NCBI GenBank assembly: GCA_023436115.1
Contig: JAEZKQ010000014.1
Location: 28,426 to 92,425 of the forward strand
DNA from: Bacillota bacterium
GTDB lineage: Bacteria > Bacillota > Clostridia > Christensenellales > SZUA-584
Length of the DNA: 64,000 nt
Direction: 5' to 3'
The notes under the pieces were generated by a model, which worked only from the letters and a program-made list of their open reading frames with translations, ran no database searches and had not been told where the DNA came from. This document shows positions 8,023-15,964 of this stretch, in pieces; the stretch's first letter is position 1; each line of letters begins with the position of its first letter. The position numbers and the translations under genes are program-made.

Positions 8023-8979
8023 TTATTCCACGCTATATGCTTCGAGAAATGGTACCGTTAAGCTTTGATTATCAACCGACCTATATGAGTAAGGATGACC
8101 GGTGGTGCCCCAAACGGTTACACTCTGGCCTTCACTCGGGACTGTTTCACCTTCACTGAGCGTGTAGTAAACACATATGATGTGTGATAAGTCGCTGACA
8201 CCATCCACATAGAGCAGAAAGTCACAGAATGTGGGATTGACTTCATCATTATAATAGATATCAAAAACAGTACCCGATACTTTGGCATGAAGGTTGGATA
8301 GAGCGGCGCAGGAGGCATACATTTCCTCGGTGGATGCCGTATCGGCACTATCTTTAAAAGCGCCGACACGCTGTTTGCGGTCGTCGGGACTCTCGCTGAT
8401 CAGACCATAATAGAAACTGCCGCTGTATATCACTTCGCCATGCTGGTTATAAAGTGTCCCCTGCCCGTGGTAATAGCCATAACTGTAAGATCCCTCATAC
8501 TTCGTGAGGCCATTCCAGGATTCCCATCCGGCTCCATTTAAGAAATCCCCTAGGTACTGGCCGGAATAAACATATCCGTCTTCCCATGTCACCGTGCCGT
8601 TGCCGTTGAAATGACCGCCGGACCATCCGCCGTCGTAAGTCCACATCGTGCCGTCGGCTGCATGCGATGAAAACGTTCCGATACCGTCGGGCAGGCCGCC
8701 GACAAGCTGCCCGGAATAGAAACCGGTAAATTCACCGAAATCAAGCTGTAGCGTGATGGTTTGAGCGTTTGCGGCTGCGTCTGGTTCTGTCGTGATGTTC
8801 AGTGTGGGCAGTGCAGGAGCCTCGGGCTTGGGTTTTGGAGAATGCACGGGAAACACCTGGTTTGTTTTTGCCGCGCCCCATGCGTTTTGTGAATCCTCTC
8901 CGGATAGCGCCGGAGGAGCGCTGCAAGCAAGCGTCAATAACAAGCATAATACCATGAAAAATAGACAAGCAACCTTCAT
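8023..8979 (-). CDS. MORN-repeat lipoprotein
   Basis: A 318-residue exported lipoprotein: signal MKVACLFFMVLCLLLTLAC with the lipobox Cys at residue 19, then a Pro-rich linker to about residue 60. Residues ~80-190 contain at least four MORN motifs (YSGQLVGGLPDGIGTF, YDGGWSGGHFNGNGTV, YSGQYLGDFLNGAGWE, YEGSYSYGYYHGQGTL). The C-terminal ~120 residues form a beta-rich domain (ISGTVFDIYYNDE-like region, VTVWGTTGHPYSYRSV) resembling OB-fold stress lipoproteins. MORN repeats form elongated beta-sheet surfaces that bind lipid or protein. GGGAGA lies seven bases before the ATG. It may act at the cell surface in envelope organisation; partners are unknown. Confidence 0.85.
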   Translation of the reverse strand: MKVACLFFMVLCLLLTLACSAPPALSGEDSQNAWGAAKTNQVFPVHSPKPKPEAPALPTLNITTEPDAAANAQTITLQLDFGEFTGFYSGQLVGGLPDGIGTFSSHAADGTMWTYDGGWSGGHFNGNGTVTWEDGYVYSGQYLGDFLNGAGWESWNGLTKYEGSYSYGYYHGQGTLYNQHGEVIYSGSFYYGLISESPDDRKQRVGAFKDSADTASTEEMYASCAALSNLHAKVSGTVFDIYYNDEVNPTFCDFLLYVDGVSDLSHIICVYYTLSEGETVPSEGQSVTVWGTTGHPYSYRSVDNQSLTVPFLEAYSVE

Positions 8980-9078
8980 GATCGATCTCCCTGCATAGAA
9001 GTGGTACTATACTATGCGAAAGAGTCACTGATCGTGCCAGTATTCGGCAGAAAATACGACAAAGATGCTAAATCTTTA

Positions 9079-9495
9079 TTACATTTGCTTTTGATATTTG
9101 CCCATGAATATCAGTGAGAGGACGTGGTAGGCGGAAAATACGCCGACAGCGCAAAAAACCGCCCATAGGGGCGCGTCAATCAATATCATTAAATAAGCGA
9201 GCGCCACGATGAGCCATTGCGTGATATTGGCCGCTGCGGCTCTGGCCTTGTTGCGTATCATGGTATTACGCTCGTCGTTATAAGCGATCTGCGTCATGCG
9301 CGCGATGTCGGGATTCTTTTTCTCATAACGCTTCATAAAAAGGTTGGAAATGCTCATACCGGCGAGCCCTGCGCCCACACCGATAAGCACGCCCGCAAAA
9401 GCTTTTTGCTCTTGCGCCTGCAGGAGAAAGCTGAGTGCCACCATCAATATGCCCGCGCATAGCGTAACCACATAGACTCTGGTCTTCTTCATCAT
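9079..9495 (-). CDS. Small membrane protein paired with an XRE regulator (DUF2178-like)
   Basis: A 138-residue protein with four predicted transmembrane helices: two N-terminal (VVTLCAGILMVALSFLL, AFAGVLIGVGAGLAGMSI), a ~40-residue cytoplasmic loop rich in Arg/Asn (MKRYEKKNPDIARMTQIAYNDERN region), and two C-terminal helices. The arrangement and the YNDERN motif fit DUF2178-like proteins that travel with compact XRE regulators. Its ATG overlaps the regulator stop as ATGA, so the two are translationally coupled. It is probably the output or sensor partner of the regulator; activity unknown. Confidence 0.75.
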   Translation of the reverse strand: MMKKTRVYVVTLCAGILMVALSFLLQAQEQKAFAGVLIGVGAGLAGMSISNLFMKRYEKKNPDIARMTQIAYNDERNTMIRNKARAAAANITQWLIVALAYLMILIDAPLWAVFCAVGVFSAYHVLSLIFMGKYQKQM

Positions 9496-9695
9496 AACTG
9501 ATCCTCCTCATAGATAAATATGTCCTCGACAGACAAGCCAAAATACCGGGCGATCTTAAAAGCCAGCAGTATGGACGGATTATATCGTCCGTTTTCCAAA
9601 GACCCGATTGTCTGCCGTGATACCTCCAGCGCGTCGGCCAGCTCTTCCTGCCGAAGCCCGCGCTGCTTCCTTAGTTCCTCAAGCCGGTTTTTCAT
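9492..9695 (-). CDS. Compact XRE-family regulator
   Basis: A 67-residue protein consisting of one helix-turn-helix domain (RKQRGLRQEELADALEVSRQTIGSLENGRYNPS) and a short tail (YFGLSVEDIFIYEED), the usual form of YgzD/ImmR-like regulators that bind DNA as dimers. It begins the two-gene operon with the membrane protein downstream. A consensus promoter and an 18-bp palindrome lie directly upstream, so it probably represses itself. The start at 9695 has GGAGG ten bases upstream. Confidence 0.92.
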   Translation of the reverse strand: MKNRLEELRKQRGLRQEELADALEVSRQTIGSLENGRYNPSILLAFKIARYFGLSVEDIFIYEEDQL

Positions 9696-9720
9696 GGCTG
9701 AATTTTTCCTCCAACAAAAA

Positions 9721-9738
9721 TGGAAAGTGCGCTTTCCA
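9721..9738. promoter_or_regulatory. Palindromic operator for the XRE regulator
   Basis: Perfect inverted repeat TGGAAAG-TGCG-CTTTCCA immediately downstream of the -10 box. A matching half-site, AAGCTTTCC, lies at 9772-9780 on the other side of the promoter. The position fits autorepression. Confidence 0.7.
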
Positions 9739-9740
9739 TT

Positions 9741-9769
9741 ATCATAAATCTGTCTTTATAAAATGTCAA
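9741..9769 (-). promoter_or_regulatory. Sigma-A promoter of the XRE/membrane operon
   Basis: Minus strand: TTGACA (9769-9764), 17 bases, TATGAT (9746-9741). Confidence 0.8.
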
Positions 9770-9999
9770 GTAAGCTTTCCATAATCTTTGTATAATTCGA
9801 TTTATAATGAGCCTTAAACGTCCTGACTCGTTGTAAAACGGTGCTTTCAGCACATACCTCATGCTCCTAATAAAACTGGATTCATATAATGAGATGGATA
9901 TGTATACTATTATACTTTAGATAAGCTAAAAATGGGAATGAGGGAGTGAGTCTTAAGGATAAAAACGAAATATTTTACCAAATTAATAGTTCAAAGCTA

Positions 10000-10028
10000 T
10001 TGCATTTTGCAGCGGAAAGTATTATGAT
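10000..10028 (+). promoter_or_regulatory. Sigma-A promoter of the dnaJ-like/clpB operon
   Basis: TTGCAT (10000-10005), 17 bases, TATGAT (10023-10028). The CtsR box begins 12 bases after the -10. Confidence 0.75.
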
Positions 10029-10039
10029 AAATGAAACAA

Positions 10040-10056
10040 AGTCAAAGAAAGTCAAA
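10040..10056 (+). promoter_or_regulatory. CtsR heptad-repeat operator
   Basis: AGTCAAA-GAA-AGTCAAA is a perfect match to the CtsR consensus RGTCAAA-NAN-RGTCAAA. It spans the predicted transcription start, where binding would block RNA polymerase. It lies upstream of a chaperone gene and clpB, both typical class III heat-shock targets in Gram-positive bacteria. Confidence 0.85.
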
Positions 10057-10099
10057 GTCATATAAGCCACGGATTACGGTGGGAAAGGAGTGATATGAC

Positions 10100-11080
10100 G
10101 TGCAATATAAGGATTATTATTCGATACTGGGCGTAGACAAGAACGCGTCTTCCGACGAGATAAAAAAGGCGTACCGCAAGCTGGCCAAGCAGCACCATCC
10201 GGACGTGAACAAGGGCGATAAAGCGTCTGAAGCCAAGTTTAAGGATATAAGCGAAGCGTATGAGGTGCTGGGGGACGCGGAAAAGCGCAAGAAGTATGAT
10301 ACGTTCGGTTCTCAGGCGCAGTTTACGGGCGGGTACGATTTTGACCCGTCACAATATGGCTTTAACGGCGGCAACGTGCGTTATTCATATACGGGCAGCG
10401 GTGACCACAGCGACTTTTTCAACATGTTCTTTTCAGACGCGTTTGATTTAAACGACCTTTTTGCGGGAGCAAGGAACGGAGGCCGCACCACACGCGTGTA
10501 CCAAAGCGGGGATTTTGACGACTTGTTTGGACAGCGGGGCGCAGAGCGAGCGCCGCGTATGCAAAGCGGGCAGGATATTGAAGCTGAGATTGAGCTGACG
10601 CCCGAGGAGGGCGCGGCTGGTACGCAGCGGCGCATATCGCTTCAGACACAAAACGGTACACGCAGCCTTAACTTTAAAGTGCCCGCGGGTGTGCGGGACG
10701 GCGAGACGATACGTCTCAAAGGGCAGGGACATCCGGGCTCAGGCGGCGGCGACAGCGGCGATCTGCGCATGACGGTGCGCATGAAGCCGGGGCCAAAGTT
10801 CACGCTGTCGGGCGAGGAGCTGATGATGAACGCGGATGTGTATCCTTGGGACGCAGTGCTGGGAACGAAACTGACGGTGGATACGTTGGACGGGCGCATT
10901 GCCGTGAAGGTGCCTGCAGGCGTAAAGCCGGGCAGTCGTATACGCGTGGCGGGGAAGGGGTATCCTTTCCGTGGCGGCAAACGCGGGGATTTGTATCTGA
11001 CAGTGCGTATAGTCAATCCAGAGCATATAACAGCGGAGCAGAAGAAGCTGTATGAGAAGCTGAAAGAGACGATGGCATAG
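10100..11080 (+). CDS. DnaJ-like (CbpA-type) co-chaperone
   Basis: A 326-residue type II Hsp40. Residues 1-65 form the J domain ([23 protein letters not shown] at 33-35), which stimulates DnaK ATPase. A Gly/Phe/Asp-rich linker (~70-160) follows, then two substrate-binding beta domains (~165-320) with the GHP and GKGYP turns ([30 protein letters not shown]). There is no CxxCxGxG zinc finger, so it is CbpA-like and not DnaJ itself. It starts at a GTG with AAAGGAG nine bases upstream. It is first in an operon with clpB behind a CtsR box, consistent with joint disaggregation of heat-damaged proteins with DnaK. Confidence 0.93.
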   Translation: MQYKDYYSILGVDKNASSDEIKKAYRKLAKQHHPDVNKGDKASEAKFKDISEAYEVLGDAEKRKKYDTFGSQAQFTGGYDFDPSQYGFNGGNVRYSYTGSGDHSDFFNMFFSDAFDLNDLFAGARNGGRTTRVYQSGDFDDLFGQRGAERAPRMQSGQDIEAEIELTPEEGAAGTQRRISLQTQNGTRSLNFKVPAGVRDGETIRLKGQGHPGSGGGDSGDLRMTVRMKPGPKFTLSGEELMMNADVYPWDAVLGTKLTVDTLDGRIAVKVPAGVKPGSRIRVAGKGYPFRGGKRGDLYLTVRIVNPEHITAEQKKLYEKLKETMA

Positions 11081-11135
11081 GGGCGAGACTGTGATCGCGC
11101 GTAATGTTTAATAATTGTAGCGGCAATAATTGTTG

Positions 11136-11178
11136 CCTCCCTCAACAGGGAGGTGCCGACGCAAGTCGGCGGAGGGAG
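11136..11178. repeat. Interspersed hairpin repeat, type A
   Basis: Two adjacent small hairpins, CCTCCCT/AGGGAGG and GCCGAC-gcaa-GTCGGC, followed by GGAGGGAG. A related block lies at 34590-34650. Similar CTCCC-hairpin-GGGAG blocks are commonly seen between genes in Clostridia. Confidence 0.5.
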
Positions 11179-11220
11179 ATTCTCAGATTATTTAACCCTA
11201 AAAAGCAAAGGTATTTTTTG

Positions 11221-11276
11221 AAGGGATTCCAAGGGGATATGTCCCTTTGGCGGGGGCACAGGGGCAGAGCCCCCGA
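11221..11276 (+). repeat. Interspersed repeat, type B (copy 1)
   Basis: Contains TTTGGCGGGGGCACAGGGGC followed by AGAGCCCCC, with a GGGGC...GCCCC hairpin. An inverted second copy lies at 13947-14003, so clpB is flanked by opposed copies. Confidence 0.7.
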
Positions 11277-11313
11277 GCATAGCAAGTAGAAACCCTAAAA
11301 GGAGGTTTACAAT

Positions 11314-13902
11314 ATGGAATTGGATAGATTAACGGAAAAAGCCATGGGCGCGGTGCAGGAAGCGCAGAATATATGCATAAGGCTGGGGCAGCAGCAGATC
11401 GACGGAGAACACCTGCATCTGGCGCTGGCAACGCAGCAGGACGGGCTGATTCCCAAATTATTAGGATATATGGGCGTGGACACGGCGCAGTATACACTGG
11501 CGCTGGAAGCGGAACTGGCCAAGCTGCCCAAGGTGCAGGGGGCATCGGCATCGGTGTACGCTTCAAGGCGCTTTAGTGAGCTGATCGTGCACGCGCAGGA
11601 CGAAGCCAAACAATTTAAAGATGAGTACACGGGCGTGGAGCATCTGTATATCGCGCTGCTCAAAGAAAGAAACACGCCGTCTGCACAAGTGTTTAAGCGC
11701 TTCGGTATCACGCTGGATGCGTTTATGACGGCGCTTTCTAAGGTGCGCAGCAACCAGCGCATCACCTCGCAGAACCCCGAGGAAACATACGATTCGTTAA
11801 AGCGCTTCGGCAGAGACCTCGTAGAGCTGGCGAAACAGGGCAAGATAGACCCTGTGATAGGGCGGGATGGCGAGATACGCCGCGCAATTCGCATACTCTC
11901 GCGGCGCACCAAGAACAACCCTGTGCTGATCGGCGAACCCGGCGTGGGCAAAACAGCGGTGGTGGAAGGGCTGGCGCAGCGCATACTTGCGGGCGACGTG
12001 CCCGAGGGGCTTAGGGACAAAACGATATTCGCACTGGATTTGGGTGCGCTTATTGCGGGCGCGAAATACCGCGGCGAGTTTGAGGAACGGCTTAAAGCGG
12101 TGCTCAACGACGTGAACAAATCCGACGGGCGCATCATACTGTTCATCGACGAGCTGCACAATATCGTGGGTGCGGGCAAGGCCGAGGGCGCGATGGACGC
12201 GGGCAACATATTAAAGCCCATGCTGGCGCGCGGCGAGCTGCACTGTATCGGCGCGACGACGCTGGACGAATACCGCCAGTACATCGAGAAGGACGCGGCG
12301 CTGGAACGCCGTTTCCAGCCGATACTTGTGGAGCCGCCCACGGTGGAAGACACGATTTCCATACTGCGTGGGCTTAAAGAGCGCTTTGAGATTCATCACG
12401 GCGTGCGCATCACAGACAATGCTTTGATTGCGTGCGCGGTGCTTTCCGACCGCTACATATCCGACAGGTTCCTGCCCGACAAGGCGATCGACCTGATGGA
12501 CGAGGCTGCGGCGATGATACGTACCGAGATCGACAGCATGCCCACCGAGCTGGACGAGATATCGCGCCGCGTGATGCAGCTGGAGATCGAGCGGCAGGCG
12601 CTTAAAAAAGAGGACGACGCGGCCAGCAAAGCGCGGCTGGCGTCACTGGAGAAAGAGCTTTCAGAGCATAAGGAGCAGACCGACAAGCTTAACGCGCAGT
12701 GGGAGCTGGAGAAGGTGGGGCTCAGGCGCGAGAAGGAGCTTAAGCAGGCGATTGAAGACGTGCGCCGCAAGATCGACGATGCGAAGCGCAGCTACGACTT
12801 TGAACAGGCGGCGAAGCTGGAATACGGCGAGCTGCCGGGCTTACAAAAGCAGCTTGAAGACGAGAAAGTGCGCAACCGCAAGAGCGGCCACGAGCTGCTC
12901 AAAGAAGAAGTCACCGACGAGGAGATTGCCGAGATCGTGTCCCGCTGGACGGGTATTCCCGTGTCGCGACTGGTGGAGCAGGAGCGCGACAAGCTGCTGC
13001 ATCTGGAAGAGATTCTGCACAAGCGCGTGATCGGGCAGGACGAGGCGGTGAGCGCGGTCAGCGAAGCGGTGATTCGTGCGCGCAGCGGTCTGAAAGACCC
13101 CAAGCGTCCTATCGGTTCGTTCATATTCTTAGGGCCTACGGGCGTGGGCAAGACGGAGCTGGCGCGTGCCGTGGCCGAGTCGCTTTTCGACAGCGAGGAA
13201 AACATGGTGCGTATTGACATGAGCGAGTACATGGAAAAGCACGCTGTGGCGCGGTTGATCGGTGCGCCTCCGGGGTACATCGGGTACGACGAGGGCGGGC
13301 AGCTGACCGAGGCGGTGCGCCGCAAGCCTTACTGCGTCATCCTGTTCGACGAGATCGAGAAGGCGCATCACGACGTGTTCAACGTCCTATTGCAGCTATT
13401 GGACGACGGCCGCTTGACGGACAGTCAGGGCCGCACGGTGAATTTCAAAAACACGGTGGTGATCATGACGAGCAACATTGGCAGCGAGTATTTGCTGTCG
13501 GGTATCAACGAGGCGGGCGAGATCAACGAGGAGACGCGTGAGCATGTGATGAGCGATTTATCGCGCCATTTCCGGCCTGAGTTCCTCAACCGTGTGGACG
13601 ACGTTGTGTTATTCGCGCCACTTAAGCTGGACGATATCGTCCGTATTATCGACTTAGCTGTCGAGTCCATACGCGCGCGGTTAAGAGAGCGTAACATCAA
13701 GCTGGGGGTGACGGATGCGGCCAAGAAGCTGATTGCGCACAAATCCTATACCCCTGTATACGGTGCGCGGCCCGTGAAGCGTTATCTTCAAAAGGTAATT
13801 GAGACGCAGATCGGGCGGATGGTGGTGTCCGGCGAGCTGATCGACGGCGGGCTGGTGAAGGTGGACGCGGAAGGCGGGGAACTGAAGATAGTTGCTGAAT
13901 GA
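11314..13902 (+). CDS. clpB: ATP-dependent disaggregase ClpB
   Basis: The full-length (862-residue) AAA+ disaggregase, which threads aggregated protein through a hexameric ring and hands it to DnaK. Visible parts: N-terminal double Clp-N domain (1-145), first ATPase with Walker A GEPGVGKT (207-214) and Walker B ILFIDELH, the coiled-coil middle domain (~395-525) that distinguishes ClpB from ClpC/ClpA, second ATPase with GPTGVGKT (607-614) and [11 protein letters not shown], and the C-terminal domain ending around [15 protein letters not shown]. There is no ClpP-binding IGF loop. AAGGAGG precedes the ATG. It follows the DnaJ-like gene by 233 bp with no terminator seen, so the CtsR-controlled promoter probably drives both. 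Confidence 0.97.
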   Translation: MELDRLTEKAMGAVQEAQNICIRLGQQQIDGEHLHLALATQQDGLIPKLLGYMGVDTAQYTLALEAELAKLPKVQGASASVYASRRFSELIVHAQDEAKQFKDEYTGVEHLYIALLKERNTPSAQVFKRFGITLDAFMTALSKVRSNQRITSQNPEETYDSLKRFGRDLVELAKQGKIDPVIGRDGEIRRAIRILSRRTKNNPVLIGEPGVGKTAVVEGLAQRILAGDVPEGLRDKTIFALDLGALIAGAKYRGEFEERLKAVLNDVNKSDGRIILFIDELHNIVGAGKAEGAMDAGNILKPMLARGELHCIGATTLDEYRQYIEKDAALERRFQPILVEPPTVEDTISILRGLKERFEIHHGVRITDNALIACAVLSDRYISDRFLPDKAIDLMDEAAAMIRTEIDSMPTELDEISRRVMQLEIERQALKKEDDAASKARLASLEKELSEHKEQTDKLNAQWELEKVGLRREKELKQAIEDVRRKIDDAKRSYDFEQAAKLEYGELPGLQKQLEDEKVRNRKSGHELLKEEVTDEEIAEIVSRWTGIPVSRLVEQERDKLLHLEEILHKRVIGQDEAVSAVSEAVIRARSGLKDPKRPIGSFIFLGPTGVGKTELARAVAESLFDSEENMVRIDMSEYMEKHAVARLIGAPPGYIGYDEGGQLTEAVRRKPYCVILFDEIEKAHHDVFNVLLQLLDDGRLTDSQGRTVNFKNTVVIMTSNIGSEYLLSGINEAGEINEETREHVMSDLSRHFRPEFLNRVDDVVLFAPLKLDDIVRIIDLAVESIRARLRERNIKLGVTDAAKKLIAHKSYTPVYGARPVKRYLQKVIETQIGRMVVSGELIDGGLVKVDAEGGELKIVAE

Positions 13903-13946
13903 TGTTAATGGGGGATTTTCGTGGCTTAGAGCTACTTGGTCTCTTT

Positions 13947-14003
13947 CATGGGGGCTCTGCCCCCATACCCCCGCCAAAGGACCAGCCCTTTGGAAACCCA
14001 TGA
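13947..14003 (-). repeat. Interspersed repeat, type B (copy 2, inverted)
   Basis: Reverse complement of the 11221-11276 element: shares CAAAGGG..., CTTTGGCGGGGGTAT and GGGGGCAGAGCCCCC. It lies between clpB and the NYN gene. Confidence 0.7.
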
Positions 14004-14082
14004 AAATGCCGCACCTGCGGCATTAAATATGGTAAACTTATAGCCCATATGGTAGCTACATACATAATTTTGCATAATGTAA

Positions 14083-14110
14083 TTGAAAAATATATATTTT
14101 GTAGTATAAT
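14083..14110 (+). promoter_or_regulatory. Sigma-A promoter of the NYN gene
   Basis: TTGAAA (14083-14088), 16 bases, TATAAT (14105-14110). GGAGG lies just before the ATG. Confidence 0.7.
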
Positions 14111-14140
14111 GTAACATAAATACTAATATGGAGGAAAAAG

Positions 14141-15052
14141 ATGACCCAGATATCATCTTCATTACATAGAATAGCTGTATTTTATGATGGCCAATACTTT
14201 TATAATGTAAGTAATTATTATGCCTATGCGCACGATAAGCGAACGCGTATATCTGTTAAAGGTTTACATGCTTTTATCAAAGAGAAAGTTTCAAGCCTAA
14301 TCGGGGTAGATCAAAATCTTTGTCAGATTGTTGATGCACATTATTTTAGAGGACGCTTATCAGCGAAAGATGCTGATAATTTTGGGAAACTATATCACGA
14401 AAGAGTATTTGATGATATTTTAATGAGCGAAAATGTTGTTACGCATTATCTTCCTTTACAACCGAAAAAGGATGGAGGTAAGCAAGAAAAAGGTATTGAC
14501 GTATGGCTTGCATTGGAAGCCTATGAATTAGCCATTTACAAACGATTTGATGTGTTAGTGTTAATTGCATGTGATGGAGATTATGTTCCATTAGTAAGAA
14601 AATTGAATACTTTAGGTACAAGAGTAGTACTTCTCGGATGGGATTTTGAATATACTGATGAAAACAATAAGCAAAAAAGAACAAGAACGTCTCAGGGATT
14701 ATTAGAAGAAGCTACGTATTATTTACCAATGCATAATCTAATTGATGAGAGAACTCCTAATCAAACTATAATAAATATGTTTGTTCAACAAACATCAAAG
14801 AGTACTACATTCCTAAAAGATGTTCTTCCGAGTCCCAGTGATAGTAATATTAAAGAATCTACTATTCTTAATATAAAGAACGGTTTTGGTTTTATTTCAG
14901 ATCCTCAAGTTAACAACGTTTTTTTCTATTATTCAAGTCTGGCAAATGCTGATTTTAACAGTTTAAAGGTTGGAATGAAGGTTAAGTACATTCCAAAAGT
15001 AGCAGACGATGGAAAGACTCAAGCAGAGAAAGTATGGCTAGTACAAGGATAG
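14141..15052 (+). CDS. NYN-domain ribonuclease-like protein with cold-shock domain
   Basis: A 303-residue protein. Residues ~8-190 form a NYN (PIN-like, LabA-type) domain: RIAVFYDGQYFYNVSNY with the first acidic residue, KGIDVWLALEAYELA, and VLIACDGDYVPLVRKLNTLG with the metal-binding DGD. Residues ~235-303 resemble a cold-shock/S1-like OB fold (TILNIKNGFGFISD, VNNVFFYYSSLAN, GMKVKYIP, AEKVWLV). NYN plus cold-shock suggests a nuclease or binder acting on structured RNA. The gene is clearly more AT-rich than its neighbours, sits beside an interspersed repeat and has its own promoter and terminator, which hints at recent gain. Confidence 0.85.
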   Translation: MTQISSSLHRIAVFYDGQYFYNVSNYYAYAHDKRTRISVKGLHAFIKEKVSSLIGVDQNLCQIVDAHYFRGRLSAKDADNFGKLYHERVFDDILMSENVVTHYLPLQPKKDGGKQEKGIDVWLALEAYELAIYKRFDVLVLIACDGDYVPLVRKLNTLGTRVVLLGWDFEYTDENNKQKRTRTSQGLLEEATYYLPMHNLIDERTPNQTIINMFVQQTSKSTTFLKDVLPSPSDSNIKESTILNIKNGFGFISDPQVNNVFFYYSSLANADFNSLKVGMKVKYIPKVADDGKTQAEKVWLVQG

Positions 15053-15075
15053 TCATAGTAGAATAATGAGTTTTT

Positions 15076-15100
15076 AGCACCTTGATATAAGGTGCTTTTT
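15076..15100 (+). terminator. Intrinsic terminator of the NYN gene
   Basis: AGCACCTT (15076-15083), loop gatat, AAGGTGCT (15089-15096), then TTTTT. Confidence 0.9.
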
Positions 15101-15125
15101 CACGCATATGAATATATTTAGATGA

Positions 15126-15309
15126 CTACTCCATCCGTTTCCTATGCAGTTCCTCATCCATCAATCTTTCCACAACCCGTGTCTGCTCGTATATCTCCTC
15201 ATTCCCCAATGTCGATTCATTCCGGCTTAAGACCTCGTGCCATGGCCTCAAGCTTTTCGCACTCCTGTTGCAGCTTTTCTTTGAATTGTTTCATATCTTC
15301 ATCTATCAT
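15126..15309 (-). pseudogene. Frameshifted Spo0E-like phosphatase remnant
   Basis: From the ATG at 15309 the minus strand reads MIDEDMKQFKEKLQQECEKL then EAMARGLKPE and stops at a TGA. Shifting one base at CCGG restores a continuous frame, NESTLGNEEIYEQTRVVERL followed by MDEELHRKRME and a stop at 15126. Joined, the ~60 residues align by eye with the intact Spo0E-like protein at 18518-18700 (two short helices, length 60). No good ribosome site precedes the ATG. It is most simply a decayed Spo0E-like gene; a sequencing error is the alternative. Confidence 0.45.
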
Positions 15310-15370
15310 CTGCGTATTTTGCTAAGTAATCAATCAAAGACTTAGCCCTAATAGATTGCTAATTTTATCC

Positions 15371-15399
15371 TTGTAAATACCTAATAGGTATAATATAAT
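15371..15399 (+). promoter_or_regulatory. Promoter with embedded PadR-type operator
   Basis: TTGTAA (15371-15376), 17 bases, TATAAT (15394-15399). The perfect palindrome ATACC-TAATA-GGTAT (15377-15391) fills the spacer, so a bound repressor would exclude polymerase. It is probably the autoregulatory site of the PadR gene downstream. Confidence 0.7.
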
Positions 15400-15420
15400 A
15401 TGCCGGAAGGAGTGATGATA

Positions 15421-15963
15421 TTGACGTATGTGATATTAGGTTTTTTGTGTCTGTCCAGTCTGACGCAATACGATATTCTAAAAGCGCTCAAAATGCGTAT
15501 ATCGCCGTTTTATCAGCCCAGCTTGGGCAGCATTCAGGCCACGCTGAAAAAGCTGCTTGCCGATGGCTTGATTACCCAAGAGGCCGAGACACAGGCCGGA
15601 CGCAAAAAGAAAATATTCAGTATAACGGACGAAGGAAGAAAAGCGTTTGAAACCTGGATGCTTTTGGATGATGCGGACATGAGCATGACCAAAATGGATG
15701 CGGAGCTGAGCACACGTCTGTTCTTTCTGGGTTTGATGCCGCCCGAAGACAGAAATCGGATAGTCGGCACGGCGGCGGCTTTTTTTACAAAGACGCTGGC
15801 AGAATGTACACAAGCATACAGCGTTTATCGGCTGACCGAATACCCGCAAGAGATGGCCGGAGTGGTGAAGTTTCAGCTCAAAACACTCTCGTATGCCATT
15901 CACCAGCTTTCCTCGTCGCTGGAATGGCTGCATGATTTTCAAAAAGAACTGGAGGAAGCGTAA
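15421..15963 (+). CDS. PadR-family regulator (Vir-type, long form)
   Basis: A 180-residue repressor: N-terminal winged helix (TYVILGFLCLSSLTQYDILK, LGSIQATLKKLLADGLIT, GRKKKIFSITDEGRKAFETW) followed by a Vir_act_alpha_C-like helical domain (MTKMDAELSTRLFFLGLM ...). AAGGAG lies eight bases before TTG 15421, which I take as the start; ATGs at 15400 and 15415 are in frame but badly spaced. Its stop is two bases before the alpha/beta hydrolase gene, so the pair is an operon. The operator palindrome lies in the promoter. The inducer may be a substrate or product of the hydrolase (inference). Confidence 0.85.
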   Translation: MTYVILGFLCLSSLTQYDILKALKMRISPFYQPSLGSIQATLKKLLADGLITQEAETQAGRKKKIFSITDEGRKAFETWMLLDDADMSMTKMDAELSTRLFFLGLMPPEDRNRIVGTAAAFFTKTLAECTQAYSVYRLTEYPQEMAGVVKFQLKTLSYAIHQLSSSLEWLHDFQKELEEA

Positions 15964-15964
15964 A

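Larger units (their letters stand above)
9696..10099. other. Intergenic region between two divergent operons (404 bp)
   Basis: It carries the XRE promoter and operator (9721-9784) on one side and the dnaJ-like promoter with CtsR box (10000-10056) on the other. The central part (about 9785-9995) is AT-rich and shows no gene or RNA that I can support. Confidence 0.6.

Noticed and set aside
11307..12362. A 351-codon minus-strand frame opposite clpB
   Set aside because: Ser-rich antisense reading of the ClpB ATPase domain; no promoter or ribosome site.
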